64,000 nucleotides of DNA from Euphorbia lathyris (GCF_963576675.1 NC_088915.1:44979501-45043500); one strand, 5' to 3'. Positions 10,477-22,835 are shown, numbered from the stretch's first letter. The notes: generated by a model not told the origin, from the letters alone. Program-made: numbers and translations.

Positions 10477-12340
10477 TGTTGGGGTTTAGTGTCCTATAGG
10501 CAATTGTTCTAGGATACAAACTTAATGTAAATGAAGTGTTCTTTATATCATTTGTTTTAATGAGATATATGTTTTATAACTATATAAAGGCAATCCCTTT
10601 TAAGAACTAAATAAAGTCTAATAAAAGGAAATCCGTAAGTTTGTTTTAAAGTGATTATAAAGTGTTCATACAAGCATGAAGTGAGACAAAACTTTATAAT
10701 AAACTAATAAACTTAAAACCGCCCCAAGTCAAGTGATATGTTTAGGATTGATATATCACTGTCGAGACTTGCATGTAACAATGTCTTCTGTCCGACATAA
10801 AGCTGATCTCACAAGCTTCATATATACAGATATCTGGACAGTTACATGGACCCGATGAAAAGTAGTTCATTAGGATTGGGGACCCGACTTGAGATAACAG
10901 GATGGGTAAATTCATCCTTGTCACATGTTCATCTCATTGGTATTAATAGGTGTAAATAATCCTCAGACTCAAAGGAATGTTAATTGGTATTCTGGATTAC
11001 GGAATGTGACGCTTTGACTCTGGTGTAACACGATCCTTAACAGAGATGACTCTAGGGTGTGAACAGCAGACGTTGGGTATCACATGAAGTGATTGCAGGA
11101 TCGTTATATATTGGATTGAGCATTTATCACTCCCGATAAATGGGAGATATGTCCATGGATCGCTTGTGGAAGACTCGACTCTAAATCCTTGCAAGGTGAT
11201 AGCTTAAGACTTGAAATACATATTTCACTTAACCTATCTAATTTGAGTTGACTCGGCCTGTACAAGTAAAACGAACGTCTCGCTATATGTGACTTGACAT
11301 TACCCATAGTCATAAGATTTAGTTCAAGGACGTAGTTGATAAAGGATCGAATTATACCGTAACTAATACTGAAAGGTCAACGACAGAATCAACCTGTCTT
11401 CTTATAGCTCTGGGGGAATGATTACGGACTTGCTAATCACATACTCTGTACATCATTCCGTTATGCAAAGATTAAATATAATTCTTTGAAAATTAATTTT
11501 AATAGTTGCATACGGCTAGAAGCAATAAGAACCTAATGGGTCACACATAAGACTTGGAACCCAAAAGAGAGACAGATGTTAATTAATTGATGGAAGCCCA
11601 ACTGAGCCCAGTAAGGCCCAGTAATAGAGGGGGTCGAAATTTATGTATATAAATACATAAATAATTAATTTGATTTTATCTATTCTAATTAGATTAGGAT
11701 TATGAATTAAATTAATTAAAGGATAAATAAGTTAGGAGTTTTAATTAGATTAAATTACTCCTATTATTATCCAATAAGGTTATTATTATTATCCTTTATA
11801 TATTGGATATATTAATGGATAATAATTATGAATTCTATACCAAATAGAATTCTTATTTCAATAACCTAATTCTATCTAACTAGGGATTAGATACAGGAGA
11901 TTATAAATAACCCCTCTTATAGGATTTTCGAAATCCACTAAGCAAATCCCTACTGGAATTTTCGAAATACACAGTGCAACCGGGAGAGAGAATTTCGACA
12001 CCCCTTGTTGAGGACGAAACAATCCACCGCTTCCTACCGATTCAATTGATTTCATCTTTCTTTCTTTATCCTTGATCTTGTGTTGATTAATTAGAGGCAA
12101 TCTACTTTGGTTGCTATTCAACGGTTGATTCTAACTTGATCTTATATTTGTTTTGTTCTGTGCACGGGAACTCAAAGTAAGAGTTGTGGGCACTTCGTTT
12201 ACAATGGTAGATAGAACATCAAAAGGTATTTCTTCTTATCCCTCTTTATATGAAATAACGGTTAACGGATCTTATGGTTTATGGAAATAGGTTAAAATTT
12301 TTATATTTCCGCTACTATACGTTAGCCTATTTTTCCAACA
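10477..12340 (+). repeat. Copia-B 3' LTR (1864 bp)
   Basis: It starts TGTTGGGG and ends TTTTCCAACA, giving 6-bp terminal inverted repeats TGTTGG/CCAACA. TATAAATA at 11902-11909 is a likely TATA box, which would place transcription start around 11935 and make the rest R and U5. The five bases after the LTR are tgtct. A matching upstream TSD would have to lie left of the window. Confidence 0.93.
11902..11909 (+). promoter_or_regulatory. Putative TATA box of the copia LTR
   Basis: TATAAATA within the 3' LTR. Copia-A's LTR has a TATA-like run in the equivalent region. Confidence 0.55.
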
Positions 12341-12481
12341 TGTCTACGTTCCGCCATTGCAATAATCTAAGCTTTAGTGTGTTAGGATGCCAAAGATTGC
12401 TGTTATGGAAGTGTAACAAGCAATGGCATCCCAAATGACATATTTATAGTTGTTGGTTCGCGCTGATCCTCGATCGAAGAC
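12341..12481. other. Short flank between Copia-B and Ath-C
   Basis: No coding signal. Near its right end it reads CCTCGATCGAAGAC, and the same CGATCG-centred motifs resume right of Ath-C after 30700. The flank and 30706 onward are therefore the two sides of one older sequence split by Ath-C. The last five bases, aagac (12477-12481), are the left TSD of Ath-C. Confidence 0.7.
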
Positions 12482-13413
12482 TGTTGTGCCTCTGTAAGAA
12501 GGCTCACTAAGGGATAAGTGTACCCCTTCGTTATCAAGTAATCAAATCTGGACAAGTCCAAGCAAAAACTTGATGCGCCTCCGTAAGAAGGCTTACTAAG
12601 GGATAAGTGTACCCCGTCGTTATCAAGTAATAAAATCTGGACAAGTCCAGGTATCGAATCCACAGGATTTATTCCTGCAAGTATCGAGCTACTTGGTCTC
12701 AGGTGTTATCTAGGCTATGTGGGTTTTGAGTTTGTTTTGATTAAATTATCCTACTCCTAATTAAGTTACTTCTACTCCTATCTAAGTTATTCTACTCCTA
12801 GGTGATCTTTTACCAATGTAATTGCCCGAAGGGACATGAGGTGATACGATAATAATGAAATAGATTGTTTAGACAACGGAATTAAAACCTAATCTAAGTC
12901 ACTTGTGTCCGAAGCGATTAACCCTACCTATCCTCCTGAGGTCCTTAGTTCGTGATTCCCTTGTAAGGCTGAAACTAGCTCTAAGGCTCAGCAATTTGGG
13001 CTTAATCTTCTATAGGGTCGTCAATCCTATAGGCACTGACTAGGTCAGATTCAGCTCGTAATATGTGCCAACTTAATTTTAGGATTATCGAATGAGTTAA
13101 ACCAATCAGACAAAGCGTAAGATAAAGAATCAAGCAATAAAACAGTTGAATAAACAAAACTATAACATATATTAAAGATGAAAAGTATTGTCACGAAGAT
13201 ACAATGAGCCTAGGATTCATAACATGGATCAGAGGCTAGACAGAATATAAAAGAAGAAAAATCCCTTTCATGGAACATGTCTACCAATGCAGGCATCTTC
13301 CTAGGACTTAAGGATGGAACTTGAGCAATCCTCGATGAACGGAGCTTCGGAAGTGTCTTCAATGGAGGTTGAAGGAGATGGAGGAGGTGGAGAGGATTTC
13401 TCAAGGTGGAAGT
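12482..13413 (-). repeat. Ath-C 3' LTR, outer segment with extra partial end
   Basis: The main LTR end is at 12571. Outside it are agcaaaaact (12561-12570) and a further partial copy of the LTR terminus (12482-12560) reaching the TSD. Read on the minus strand, a complete LTR end is followed by AGTTTTTGCT, which resembles the LTR-to-primer-site spacer, and then about 79 bp of LTR end again. The segment 13409-13413 (gaagt) is the Ath-B TSD. Confidence 0.88.
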
Positions 13414-15218
13414 TGATGTGTGTGCGGCGCCTAGGTAGAGCTTATGAAATATATATTATGATAAGTTCGTTATGACTACGGATGTGATCTTCCTAAATGC
13501 TCTATCTCTACTAGACGCTACTACTTAGGGGCAAGTGTACCCCGTCGTATCAAGTAATAATCCGGTTAAGACCGGGTATCGAATCCACGGGATTTATAAC
13601 TACAAGTATTAAACGACTCGGTTTTATACGTTATCTAAGCGGTGAATACTTTGAGTTGATTTGGGAAACAACTACAAACTACTCCTAACTATAAGTGAGA
13701 CAGATTTATATAACGAAAACTCTACGAGGTGATATGGATGGTGATAAGTTATAAATATGATAAACAATGACTCCCAATATATATACGGTTAATGATTTAC
13801 TCTTGCAATGACGACTACGTGTAGTGTGACCGACCCGTGAAGTACTTAGACTACGTGGTTCCTAGTCAAGGCGTGTCTAATGCTTGGGATTAGAAATTAG
13901 GGCCCGTAAGTTCCGTGGCTTGTCAATTCCTACGGTTTTCGGTGCGTCACTTCCGGTAAGGCAACACCTATATGAATCCCTAAAGATAGCCCGAATGGCA
14001 TCGGAAGTCGCGTTCCCCTACACAATAATCAATTACGAGTATCAAAACAAGCAATAAACATCAACATGTATATAGAAATGGAAATTGCAAATCATATATT
14101 ATAAATATGGAGAGCGTAAATATGGAATACAACCAAGCCTAGTACATAGGAAGAGTACAAGCTAATTAGCAAGTGAAAAGGGAAGAATCCACCCTCGGAA
14201 CTAGCTAACCGGACTCAAGGCCGTCTCTTAGGACTTGGAGGTGGAACTCTCGAGCTTGGTGAACGAAGATGGAACGGAACTTTGACGGAATGCCGGAATA
14301 AACGAACAAGCTCTTAAGGTGGAAGAGTTTTTGCTATGTAAAATCTGAATCTAAAATCTAAAACTATATAGCAAGAGCTCAATACATAAAATTCTGGATC
14401 TCTAAATGAGTGCTAGTCACTCTTATTTATAAACATCAAGCTAGGGGTAGAATTGTAAGTTCACAAGATACAAGCATGGAGATACATTATTTCTGCAGAA
14501 TTCCCATGACACGCTCCGCGTAAGGTAGGGGACGCCCCGCGTACTGGCCCATTTCGTCAATAATTCCTGCATGTGGACCAAATTCAGATCTTGTTGTCTC
14601 AACCACGCCCCCCGTAGACTAGGATACGCCCCGTGTGGTTGAGCTCCTGAGATTTAGTAGCTTGAATTAGGCCTTTTACGCCACGCGTAACCTAAAGAAC
14701 GCCCCGCGTATATGAGTCCCTGGATCTTTTAGATTGACAAACTCCCATATACGCCTCGCGTGTAAGGCGGGACGCCCCGCGTAGTAGCAGTTGACTTGGG
14801 AGACCATGCAGTCTAACTTTCATGATTGATCTTATCATCTCTAACTAGATGTCACACGCCCCGCGTGGAGGTTGATACGCCCCGCGTATTAGTGGGTTAG
14901 TCCCACGTGGTGCCTGTGGATTGAGCAATTATTTCTGACTAGATGTCCCACGCCCCGCGTGGAGGTTGATACGCCCCGCGTATGTCGGTGGGATTTTGCT
15001 CCTTACTCATACCTGAAATACAACTCTCGAGAGCCGAGTTAGCTTGGCGTTTTATTTTCTAAATTTAATAAAATGAAGACAATTAACCGAAAGTGTGGAA
15101 TTTATTTTTATTTCGTTATTTTATTAAAAACTCGTTATTTTTGTAATTAAACTTATTTAATTGGTCCTAAATTAAACCGTAAACCACGCTAAAAGATAGG
15201 GACGAAACGACCCTATCA
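13414..15218 (-). repeat. Ath-B 3' LTR (1805 bp)
   Basis: In element orientation it begins TGATAGGGTCGTTTCG and ends CACATCA. The adjoining internal sequence reads CCGAGGAGGT on the minus strand, a suitable polypurine tract. It carries 12 copies of an 11-bp dyad motif at about 14511-14983. Confidence 0.92.
14511..14983. repeat. Array of 11-bp dyads ACGC-CCC-GCGT in the Ath-B 3' LTR
   Basis: I count 12 sites, seven of them exact ACGCCCCGCGT and the rest with one or two changes (for example ACGCCTCGCGT, ACGCCACGCGT). Several come as pairs separated by 10-12 bases. The arms ACGC and GCGT are reverse complements around a CCC centre. Confidence 0.9.
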
Positions 15219-17054
15219 ACCTCCTCGGACTTTAAAGTTTTACTTGTCCTCAAGTAAAAGAAGTCGAAAGACAAAGGATTGAGATGATTAAGAAACAAAC
15301 CTTCGGTTAGTTTTACCAAGTGCGTGATCCCAAAGCTAAAGTTTTATGCAAAGTTTTCGGCAAGTACCTACGTAAACAGATGAGCGACCAAAACTTGTTT
15401 GAAACCTCCATGATCAAATTTAATAGGCAATATCAACGGGGGTCGATTATCTTTTGAGAACCCGATAGTACCTCACCAAGGGATTTCACTCTCACGCTCA
15501 AATTTTGGTGGGTCGTGTTTTTGCACTCTCCTTTGCACTTACTCGAAGTCACTTTGAGTTTGCATTTTCATCCGGATTTTTCCTCCTATGTTATGGTCTA
15601 GGTAATATTAAAAATGAACTCGGAGGGGGGTTGTGATGTGGGTGGCTTTTTAGTGGTTAATTTTTTAGAAACTCGAGTTCAAACACCATTTTGATGATCG
15701 CACCGTGTTTTTGTTTTGGCCTTAGCGAGTTCGTAAAATGTAACTCGAAATTGCTCGGGAGCTTGAGAATGCCTTTTTGCTCTTTATTGTGTTTTTTCTT
15801 TTTCTTTTTGTTTTGAAAGCGGCACAAAAATGATTTCGAAAGCTTATGGTGCTTACTTGCCAAGGCCTTGGCTTATTTCGGGTAATTCTGGTGCGATTTG
15901 ATTCTGTTGGTATTTAAACAAGAGGAAAAAGGGTTAAATGTTAAAAAGGTATTGACAAAGAATTCGGTTAATAGGCTCGAGGGGGTTTCCTAGAGGTTAA
16001 TGAAAACGAGAAAAATAATTTAAGAAAAGAATTAGCCTAAGTGGGTTCGTTTTATCATCTATTGCCATTTTTACCAAAATAAGTGTACTTAACCCGGTAT
16101 TAGCTGCAAACTCTATGAATCGAGTGAAGTCAAAGCTCTCGAAAAATTGTGAAATAAATAGAGTTCTCGTACGAACTCTTTTAGGCTCAAAAATACTTCA
16201 CAAAAATTTCGGGTTAAATTGTGTACGTTCAAGTTCTCATCAAATTTTCAACTATCCCGTTTTTATTGCCTTTTAAAATTTCATTATAGAGATGACCTGT
16301 GGGTTAGGACTCAATGCTTTTGTTTAGTACGAACCTAGGCTTTGCATAAATTCTATAACTTCAGAATCAAGACTAAAATTTCTTAATTAACCCGATCCTT
16401 TGTGTTTACGTCTTTACATTTAAGAACAAATAACAGAACTTTTAATTAATTTCCGAGGGAGGTAGTGTGTCGGAAAAATTTAAGAATCAATAAATTAGTT
16501 TAATTATTTTGTTTTTTTATTTGATTTTTATTTTTGTTTTTGTTAGTGCAAAACAAACGGTGAGTGCGGGGTTGCACAGCCCTCCGCGTTATTAAAATGA
16601 CGTCTATTCCAAGGACGTCGCAAAAGAAAAAAAACAAAAACAAAAATAAAGATAGAATTGAAAAAGGACCCTGAAGGTCAGGTCCTGCGCGTGGCGTACC
16701 CAGGGGGGCGCCCCGCATAGGAGAGGCATTTTAAGTATATTTTGGCCAGAGACTCAGATACGCAGGGCGCACTTAGAGGGCCCGCGTGTTCCGAGCTCTG
16801 GGATAGTTATAAGGGGAAAAAGGCGGGGCACGCGGGGCGTAGAATGGGCACACCCCGCGTGAACATTAGTAACTCGTATGTAAAAATAAAAAGAACGAAC
16901 ACAGGAATGGGAAATAAACGAAACAAAACAATAAAACTAGTTTAATTAAGATAAGAGAAAGTACAAATAAAAACATCAGAAGGAAAAACGGAAACGGAAA
17001 ACACAGAATTGGAAAAAAACATAAAAAACATGAAATGATAAAAACAAAAGAAAA
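15219..17054 (-). other. Ath-B 3' untranslated internal region
   Basis: About 1.8 kb with no convincing reading frame. It contains A/T and pyrimidine runs and, near 16684-16870, further degenerate and exact ACGCGGGGCGT dyads. A GC-poor stretch follows towards the ORF end. Confidence 0.65.
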
Positions 17055-18313
17055 CTAGGGTGGAGGCGAAGGCGGATTGCCGTGAATGTTAAAATGGGTG
17101 GAGAAGGCGTTGGTGAGGGCGTCGAAGCGAGCGTCGAGATGGGCCCGATCCTCATGCCGTTGGGCCTCAATGGAGTTGAAGCGGGTGATGAAGGTGGAAT
17201 GGTCCATAAGGCGATTAGCCTCAAGGGTGTCAAAACGGGTGTTGAGGTTGGCGAATTGAGAATCAAAGTGGGCGCGATCTTGACATTGGTGGCCTTCCAA
17301 GGCGTCCAACCGGGCATATATAGAGTTGAAATCGTGGTTGGGCGGTGGGCTAAAGTTTAGGCCTATGTCCGAGTCCGATCCCTCGTCCCCTTGGGGTTGG
17401 GCCACCCCCGAACTTTCACCCGGGCCGGAGGCGGGGCGCTGGAGTGATTTGAAGGTGTTTTTGTCCAAGGGCCGCGGCTCCAAGCTGGGAAGGCGGTCAA
17501 GGGCACATCGCCGAGAGCGGAGGTGGCAAAGATCGTGATGAGATGGCCCAACCCGAGTTTGGCACGTTTCCGGGTGGGCATGTGGTGGAGGTGGACAGCC
17601 ACGAGGTAGGAGAGGTCGTAAGTGAGATCGTTTGCACAAAAATAGAGGGCCAGAAGAACGTGCTTATTGACCTTAGTGGCTTCGAACTTCCCCGAAAAGT
17701 AAAAATTGATGAAGCGGTGAAGAAGTTGGAGGATGGGATCGCGGATGCATCCCGGACAGAGATTGGAGTTGTCATAATCGTCGGACCCGGTGATGGAGTT
17801 CCAAAAGTCATGAGGGGAGACACCCTCGGGCCAATGTTCTATGACGGCGTCCGCTTGCATAGTGAAATGGTTGCGGAGCCACTGTGTGTCGATGGAAAAG
17901 GGGCGGTTGTGAAGGCGGAAGTTGAAGAGGGCGACACCGGGAACTCCATTAGACTCAAGGGTAGTGTAGAACTCCAAGACCAACGAGGGGTAAACGTGTT
18001 GGCGTGCACGAAAGTGATCGTGCCAATTGAGAGTGCGGAGGCGATCCTCGAAAACACTTCCAAGGTTGTAAAGATCGAGAGTGCTACGGTTGATGTACGG
18101 GAGTTCCATGATATGGGCAGCAGAGAGGGTTTGGTAGGATAAGGCCTCTTCTTTGGTGAGGAGATGAAAAGGAGCCCGATATTGGCGGGTGAGTGGTAGT
18201 GTTTCTTCCCTTTCGGGTGGTGGTGGTGATTGTCGATTTTGGGAAGAACGAGAAGAGCAGACACGAGTGGCCCGTGGGGGTCGGTCACTGGCGGGTCGCT
18301 TGCTTCTTGTCAT
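17055..18313 (-). pseudogene. Ath-B second ORF, putative plant-transposon (Athila ORF1-like) protein, frameshifted
   Basis: The chosen start is the ATG at 18313 (MTRSKRPASDRP). The N-terminal extension upstream is low-complexity and looks untranslated. The basic, Ser/Pro-rich N-terminus leads into a domain typical of the plant-transposon family, with segments RTLNWHDHFRARQHVYPSLV and LEFYTTLESNG. Around 17500-17520 coding sense moves to another frame, which continues LPSLEPRPLDKNTF through coiled-coil-like repeats (FDTLEANR, FNSIEAQR, FDALTNAF) to a stop at 17055. A single indel explains this. The Ath-C counterpart has the same order (WYHLATKR, VEFLSTL, then NFLGRSTF). Its function is not established; the lineage assignment is from memory of family motifs. 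Confidence 0.75.
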
Positions 18314-19366
18314 AGTGGTAGTGAAGGAGGAAGGAAGAGTTGTGAATGAGTGTGGGGGGTTAGAGTGAGTATGAGGGAAGGAGTTATGAAGAAGGAAGGG
18401 GTATAAATAGGGGAGGAGTGGGAATCCAAGTGAAATTCGGATTCCCAGAGGGGTACGCGAGGCGTGAAGGGGCCACGCCACGCGTATCCCATCTCCTGAT
18501 CTTATTCGACGCGGAAAATGGCACGGCACACGGGGCATGCAGGGAAGCACGCCACGCATACCGCACCTCCTGGCCAAAAATATGTGGGAGAATGGCGAGG
18601 ACGCGGGGCGTGCCTGTGGGTACGCCCCGCGTGGAAGAAGGAAGAGGAAGCATTTTTCGGTTTTTCAAAGAGTTTTTTGAATTTTTATGGGTTTTAATTG
18701 CTATTTAATGTTTTTACTATTTTAATAAGTAATTAAGAGGGTGGTTAAAGGAAAAGTAATGAAGAGGGAAGTGAAAGAAGTTTGGAATTTGAAAAGGTGA
18801 AGGGTGATTGGATGTTAAAAGAGGTGGAGTGGAGAAGTGGGAAATATATTTGGGGAAGAGGAAAGAGTGATGGGAAAGGTGGAAGGGGAAAAGCTGCCAT
18901 AGGGAGTTGTAATTCGCAACTCCCCTAGGATACGCGAGGCGTGCCCTAGGGGACGCCCCGCGTGTCCGTACATGTGGTGCTTATTAGGAAGAAGACCCAA
19001 CGGTCGAATGTACGCGGGGCGTGGTAGGGAAGACGCCCCGCGTAACGTGTCTTTGATTACGAAAATGGGGACAGACACGCAGATGCGCAGGGCGTGAAAG
19101 GTATGGCGCCCCCCGTAGGGTTTTGGATGTTAATGGGATTTGTTTTTCTTTTGATTTTTATTTAAAAGAAACGAAATGAGCCGGAAGAGAAGACAAATGA
19201 AAATAGAAATGGAAAGAAAAAAAGACAATGCATACAAATAAAAAGAGAAAAATAAAAATAAAAATAAGGTGAAAAACGGTTATGATACATATAAACAAGG
19301 GGTTTGAGAAATTCAAACCGGTGCTACGTTTAGAGTCGGAGTAGCTCGACTTTCTCATGCGGCGGC
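18314..19366 (-). other. Ath-B spacer between gag and the second ORF, with hairpin-forming dyad pairs
   Basis: Noncoding. Dyads are arranged as inverted pairs, ACGCGGGGCGT then ACGCCCCGCGT about 10 bases later, at about 18599-18632 and 19012-19044 (exact) and 18931-18964 (one mismatch). Each pair could form an 11-bp stem. A pyrimidine-rich leader with TATTTATA (minus strand, near 18402) precedes the second ORF and might be its promoter; that is inference. Confidence 0.65.
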
Positions 19367-20887
19367 TTACTGTAGGCTGTCCGAGTTGGAACTTGATGGG
19401 TCTGAACTTCTACCGTTAAGGAGAGTTATTGCTTGTCCGGACTCTCTATTTTTGCCCCGCGGGTTTTGCTCGGTGTTTGCCGGGAGAGTTCCTAATGGCC
19501 TCTCCTGTTGCTGACGATTCAAATGGGCTACCTGATGGCTAAGGTCCCTGCAAAACACCTCACTATCGGCAAGACGGGTTAGGATATCCTTTAACAAGGA
19601 CGTTACCAACTGGCCATGCACGTTGTCGGGAGGCTGAGTGTTCCGACCACCGGGCATGGTTTGTGATTGTCCTAGCCCATTTTCTCGGTATTCTATATGA
19701 AAGTTGGGTGGGGGCCTCAATACATTGTTATTATTGTCGTACGATAAGTTAGGGTGTTGGTATCGAGGCCTCCATCCGCTGTCATTATTATTGTGGTGGT
19801 GTGAGTAGGAGTTCGGGTTAGGGTTATACCTTTGATTGCCTCCTACGTAACTTACATTTTCGGTGTCGCCGGTGAAAGGGCTACCGGCTTAGCAATTAAG
19901 TCCGTCATGATCTCCACCACAATGATTGCACATCAGGACCTGTGCAACTTTGTTGAGGCTCAACTGTGCTATCAAAGTGTCAAGTTTTTTATTCATTTCC
20001 GCCATGGAACTTTTTGGAGCCTCTTTCTCCACGGCGAACGTTTGATGTCGCGGGGGTTCGGCAAGCCGATCTTCTTGCCACTGTACACTTTTCCTTGCGA
20101 GCTCATGGATGAGCTCATATGCTTCACTGGCCGACTTCCTAAATAGGTCCCCACCTGCCGCGGAATCCACAGTAGCACGGTCAGTAGGCGTTAATCCGTG
20201 ATAAAAAGTACTTACCAAATCGTGCTTGGGGATATCGTGGTGCGGGCAGCTTCGAAGCAACTTTCGGAATCTCACCCAAGCCGTATAAAGGGCTTCGTGC
20301 TCGAGCTGCCGAAAGGTAGTGATGTCGTTCCTCAACTTAACCGTTTTGGAAGGAGGGAAGTAGTAAGAAAGGAACTCCTTCTCAAGCTCCTCCCATGATG
20401 TAATCGATCCCGCCTCCAACTAGTGCAACCACTCCAACGCTTGTCCTGTCAAAGAGAAAGGAAACAACTTTAGTCGGACGGCCTCAACCAGAACACCGTT
20501 TTACCGAGAAGTTTCGGCACACATAAGAAATTTATCGAGATGTTCGTTAGGGTTTTCATGGGGTTCCCCTCCGAATTGACCAAGTTGTTGGATTAGTTGG
20601 ATCATGCTAGTCTTGATTTCATATGTGTTGGCCGGAATGGTGGGGGCAACGATTCCGTTACGATTTTGAGGGCGATGCGGAGCGAGAATCTCCATCATCG
20701 AGCGCATGTCATTACCTCCACCATTGCGGTTGTTATTCGCGGGTTGCATCGCCGGACTTTGGTTGACCTCGGGTTGGTTAGCTTCATTGTTGAGGTTTGC
20801 CATTTTCTCTCTCCGAATCCTACAAAGAGTACGTTCAATTTCAAGATCAATAGGAACGAGAGTATCACTCCGAGATCGGGTGTGCAT
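19367..20887 (-). pseudogene. Ath-B gag, three in-frame stops
   Basis: The frame starts at the ATG at 20887 (MHTRSRSDTLVPIDLEIERT) and keeps one register to 19367, interrupted by TAA at 20501-20503, TAG at 20420-20422 and TAG at 19889-19891. It carries the retrotransposon Gag core (EKEFLSYYFPPSKTVKLRND; CPHHDIPKHDLVSTFYHGLT; TVDSAAGGDLFRKS) and an intact zinc knuckle CNHCGGDHDGLNC. The C-terminus is Asn/Pro-rich then coiled-coil-like. Gag would form the particle and bind RNA. The third stop falls at the zinc knuckle, the first two before and within the core. Ath-C Gag lines up along its whole length. Confidence 0.92.
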
Positions 20888-21022
20888 AAAATAAATAAAT
20901 GGAAAAGAATTATAAACAAGAAAGAATGTTGTTAGTAAAAAGTATATATAAACAATTTATACAAAGATAATACTTAGACTAACAATAAAACGTTTTTGTC
21001 TAATATTGCAAGAAATTATAAA

Positions 21023-21040
21023 TCCCCGGCAACGGCGCCA
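21023..21040 (-). promoter_or_regulatory. Ath-B primer-binding site (tRNA-Asp type)
   Basis: The minus strand reads TGGCGCCGTTGCCGGGGA, the classical Athila/Tat primer site, separated from the 5' LTR by six bases (AGTTTT on the minus strand). Confidence 0.9.
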
Positions 21041-21046
21041 AAAACT

Positions 21047-22830
21047 TGATGCGTGTGAGGCGCCTAGGTAGAGCTTATGAAATATATATTATGATAAATT
21101 CGTTATGACTACGGATGTGATCTTCCTAAATGCTCTATCTCTACTAGACGCTACTACTTAGGGGCAAGTGTACCCCGTCGTATCAAGTAATAATCCGGTT
21201 AAGACCGGGTATCGAATCCACGGGATTTATAACTACAAGTATTAAACGACTCGGTTTTATACGTTATCTAAGCGGTGAATACTTTGAGTTGATTTGGGAA
21301 ACAACTACAAACTACTCCTAACTATAAGTGAGACAGATTTATATAACGAAAACTCTACGAGGTGATATGGATGGTGATAAGTTATAAATATGATAAACAA
21401 TGACTCCCAATATATATACGGTTAATGATTTACTCTTGCAATGACGACTGCGTGTAGAGTGACCGACCCGTGAAGTACTTAGACTACGTGGTTCCTAGTC
21501 AAGGCATGTCTAATGCTTGGGATTAGAAATTAGGGCCCGTAAGTTCTGTGGCTTATCAATTCCTATGGTTTCCGGTGCATCACTTCCGGTAAGGCAACAC
21601 CTATATGAATCCCTAAAGATAGCCCGAATGGCGTCGGAAGTCGCGTTCCCCTACACAATAATCAATTACGAGTATCAAAACAAGCAATTAACATCAACAC
21701 GTATATAGAAACGGAAATTGCAAATCATATATTATAAATATGGAGAGCGTAAATATGGAATACAACCAAGCCTAGTACATAGGAAGAGTACAAGCTAATT
21801 AGCAAGTGAAAAGGGAAGAATCCACCCTCGGAACTAGCTAACCGGACTCAAGGCCGTCTCTTAGGACTTGGAGGTGGAACTCTCGAGCTTGGTGAACGGA
21901 GATGGAACGGAACTTTGACGGAATGCCAGAATAAACGAATAAGCTCTTAAGGTGGAAGAGTTTTTGCTATGTAAAATCTGAATCAAAAATCTAAAACTAT
22001 ATAGCAAGAGCTCAATACATAAAATTCTGGATCTCTAAATGAGTGCTAGTCACTCTTATTTATACACATCAAGCTAGGGGTAGAATTGTAAGTTCACAAG
22101 ATACAAGCATGGAGATACATTATTTCTGCAGAATTCCCATGACACGCCCCGCGTAAGGTAGGGGACGCCCCGCGTACTAGCCCATTTCGTCAATAATTCC
22201 TACATGTGGACCAAATTCAGATCTTGTTGTCTCAACCACGCCCCGCGTGGTTGAGCTCCTGAGATTTAGTAGCTTAAATTAGGTCTTTTACGCCACGCGT
22301 AACCTGAAGAACGCCCCGCGTATATGAGTCCCTAGATCTTTTAGATTGACAAACTCCCATATACGCCTCGCGTGTAAGGCGGGACGCCCCGCGTAGTAGC
22401 AGTTGACTTGGGAGACCATACAATCTGACTTTCATGATTGATCTTATCATCTCTGACTAGATGTCACACGCCCCGCGTGGAGGTTGATACGCCCCGCGTA
22501 TCAGTGGGTTAGTCCCACGTGGTGCCTGTGGATTGAGCAATTATTTCTGACTGGATGTCCCACGCCCCATGTGGAGGTTGATACGCCCCGCGTATGTCGG
22601 TGGGATTTTGCTCCTTACTCATACCTGAAATACAACTCTCGAGAGCCGAGTTAGCTTGGCGTTTTATTTTCTAAATTTAATAAAATGAAGAGAATTAACC
22701 TAAAGTGCAGAATTTATTTTTATTTGGTTATTTTATTAAAAACTCATTATTTTTATAATTAAACTTATTTAATTGGTCCTAAATTAAGCCGTAAACCACG
22801 CTAAAAGATAGGGACGAAACGACCCTATCA
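21047..22830 (-). repeat. Ath-B 5' LTR (1784 bp)
   Basis: It pairs with 13414-15218 and ends exactly at the TSD gaagc. At 22141-22598 it has 11 copies of the dyad motif, eight of them exact. Confidence 0.93.
22141..22598. repeat. Array of 11-bp dyads in the Ath-B 5' LTR
   Basis: Eleven ACGCCCCGCGT-like sites, eight exact, many in pairs about 10 bases apart. It corresponds to the array at 14511-14983 with an indel that removes part of one pair. Confidence 0.9.
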
Positions 22831-22835
22831 GAAGC

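Larger units (their letters stand above)
5349..12340 (+). mobile_element. Copia-B, Ty1/copia element lacking its 5' LTR in this window
   Basis: The plus-strand order is a 76-bp leader remnant, gag, pol with an internal duplication, polypurine tract and 3' LTR. It starts abruptly at the outer end of Copia-A's LTR. The simplest reading is that Copia-A inserted into Copia-B's leader. That predicts gatat (5349-5353) as a TSD and puts the missing 5' LTR and leader left of the window. Confidence 0.88.
13414..22830 (-). mobile_element. Ath-B, non-autonomous Athila-like element inside the Ath-C LTR
   Basis: It has direct LTRs of 1805 and 1784 bp. The TSD is gaagt (13409-13413) versus gaagc (22831-22835). 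The uninterrupted target, ggtggaagcttagg, is seen in the other Ath-C LTR near 30010 and shows that C is original and T a later change. The primer site beside the right LTR and minus-strand gag set its orientation. It has gag and a second ORF but no pol. By eye the LTRs differ at about 43 sites (roughly 2.4%) plus one indel of about 20 bp. Confidence 0.93.

Noticed and set aside
17543..18142. A 199-codon plus-strand frame
   Set aside because: It is antisense to the Ath-B second ORF, whose domain motifs and Ath-C counterpart are on the minus strand.
14511..22598. Regular short repeats as a CRISPR-like array
   Set aside because: Units are only 11 bp, palindromic, variably spaced and lie inside plant LTRs.
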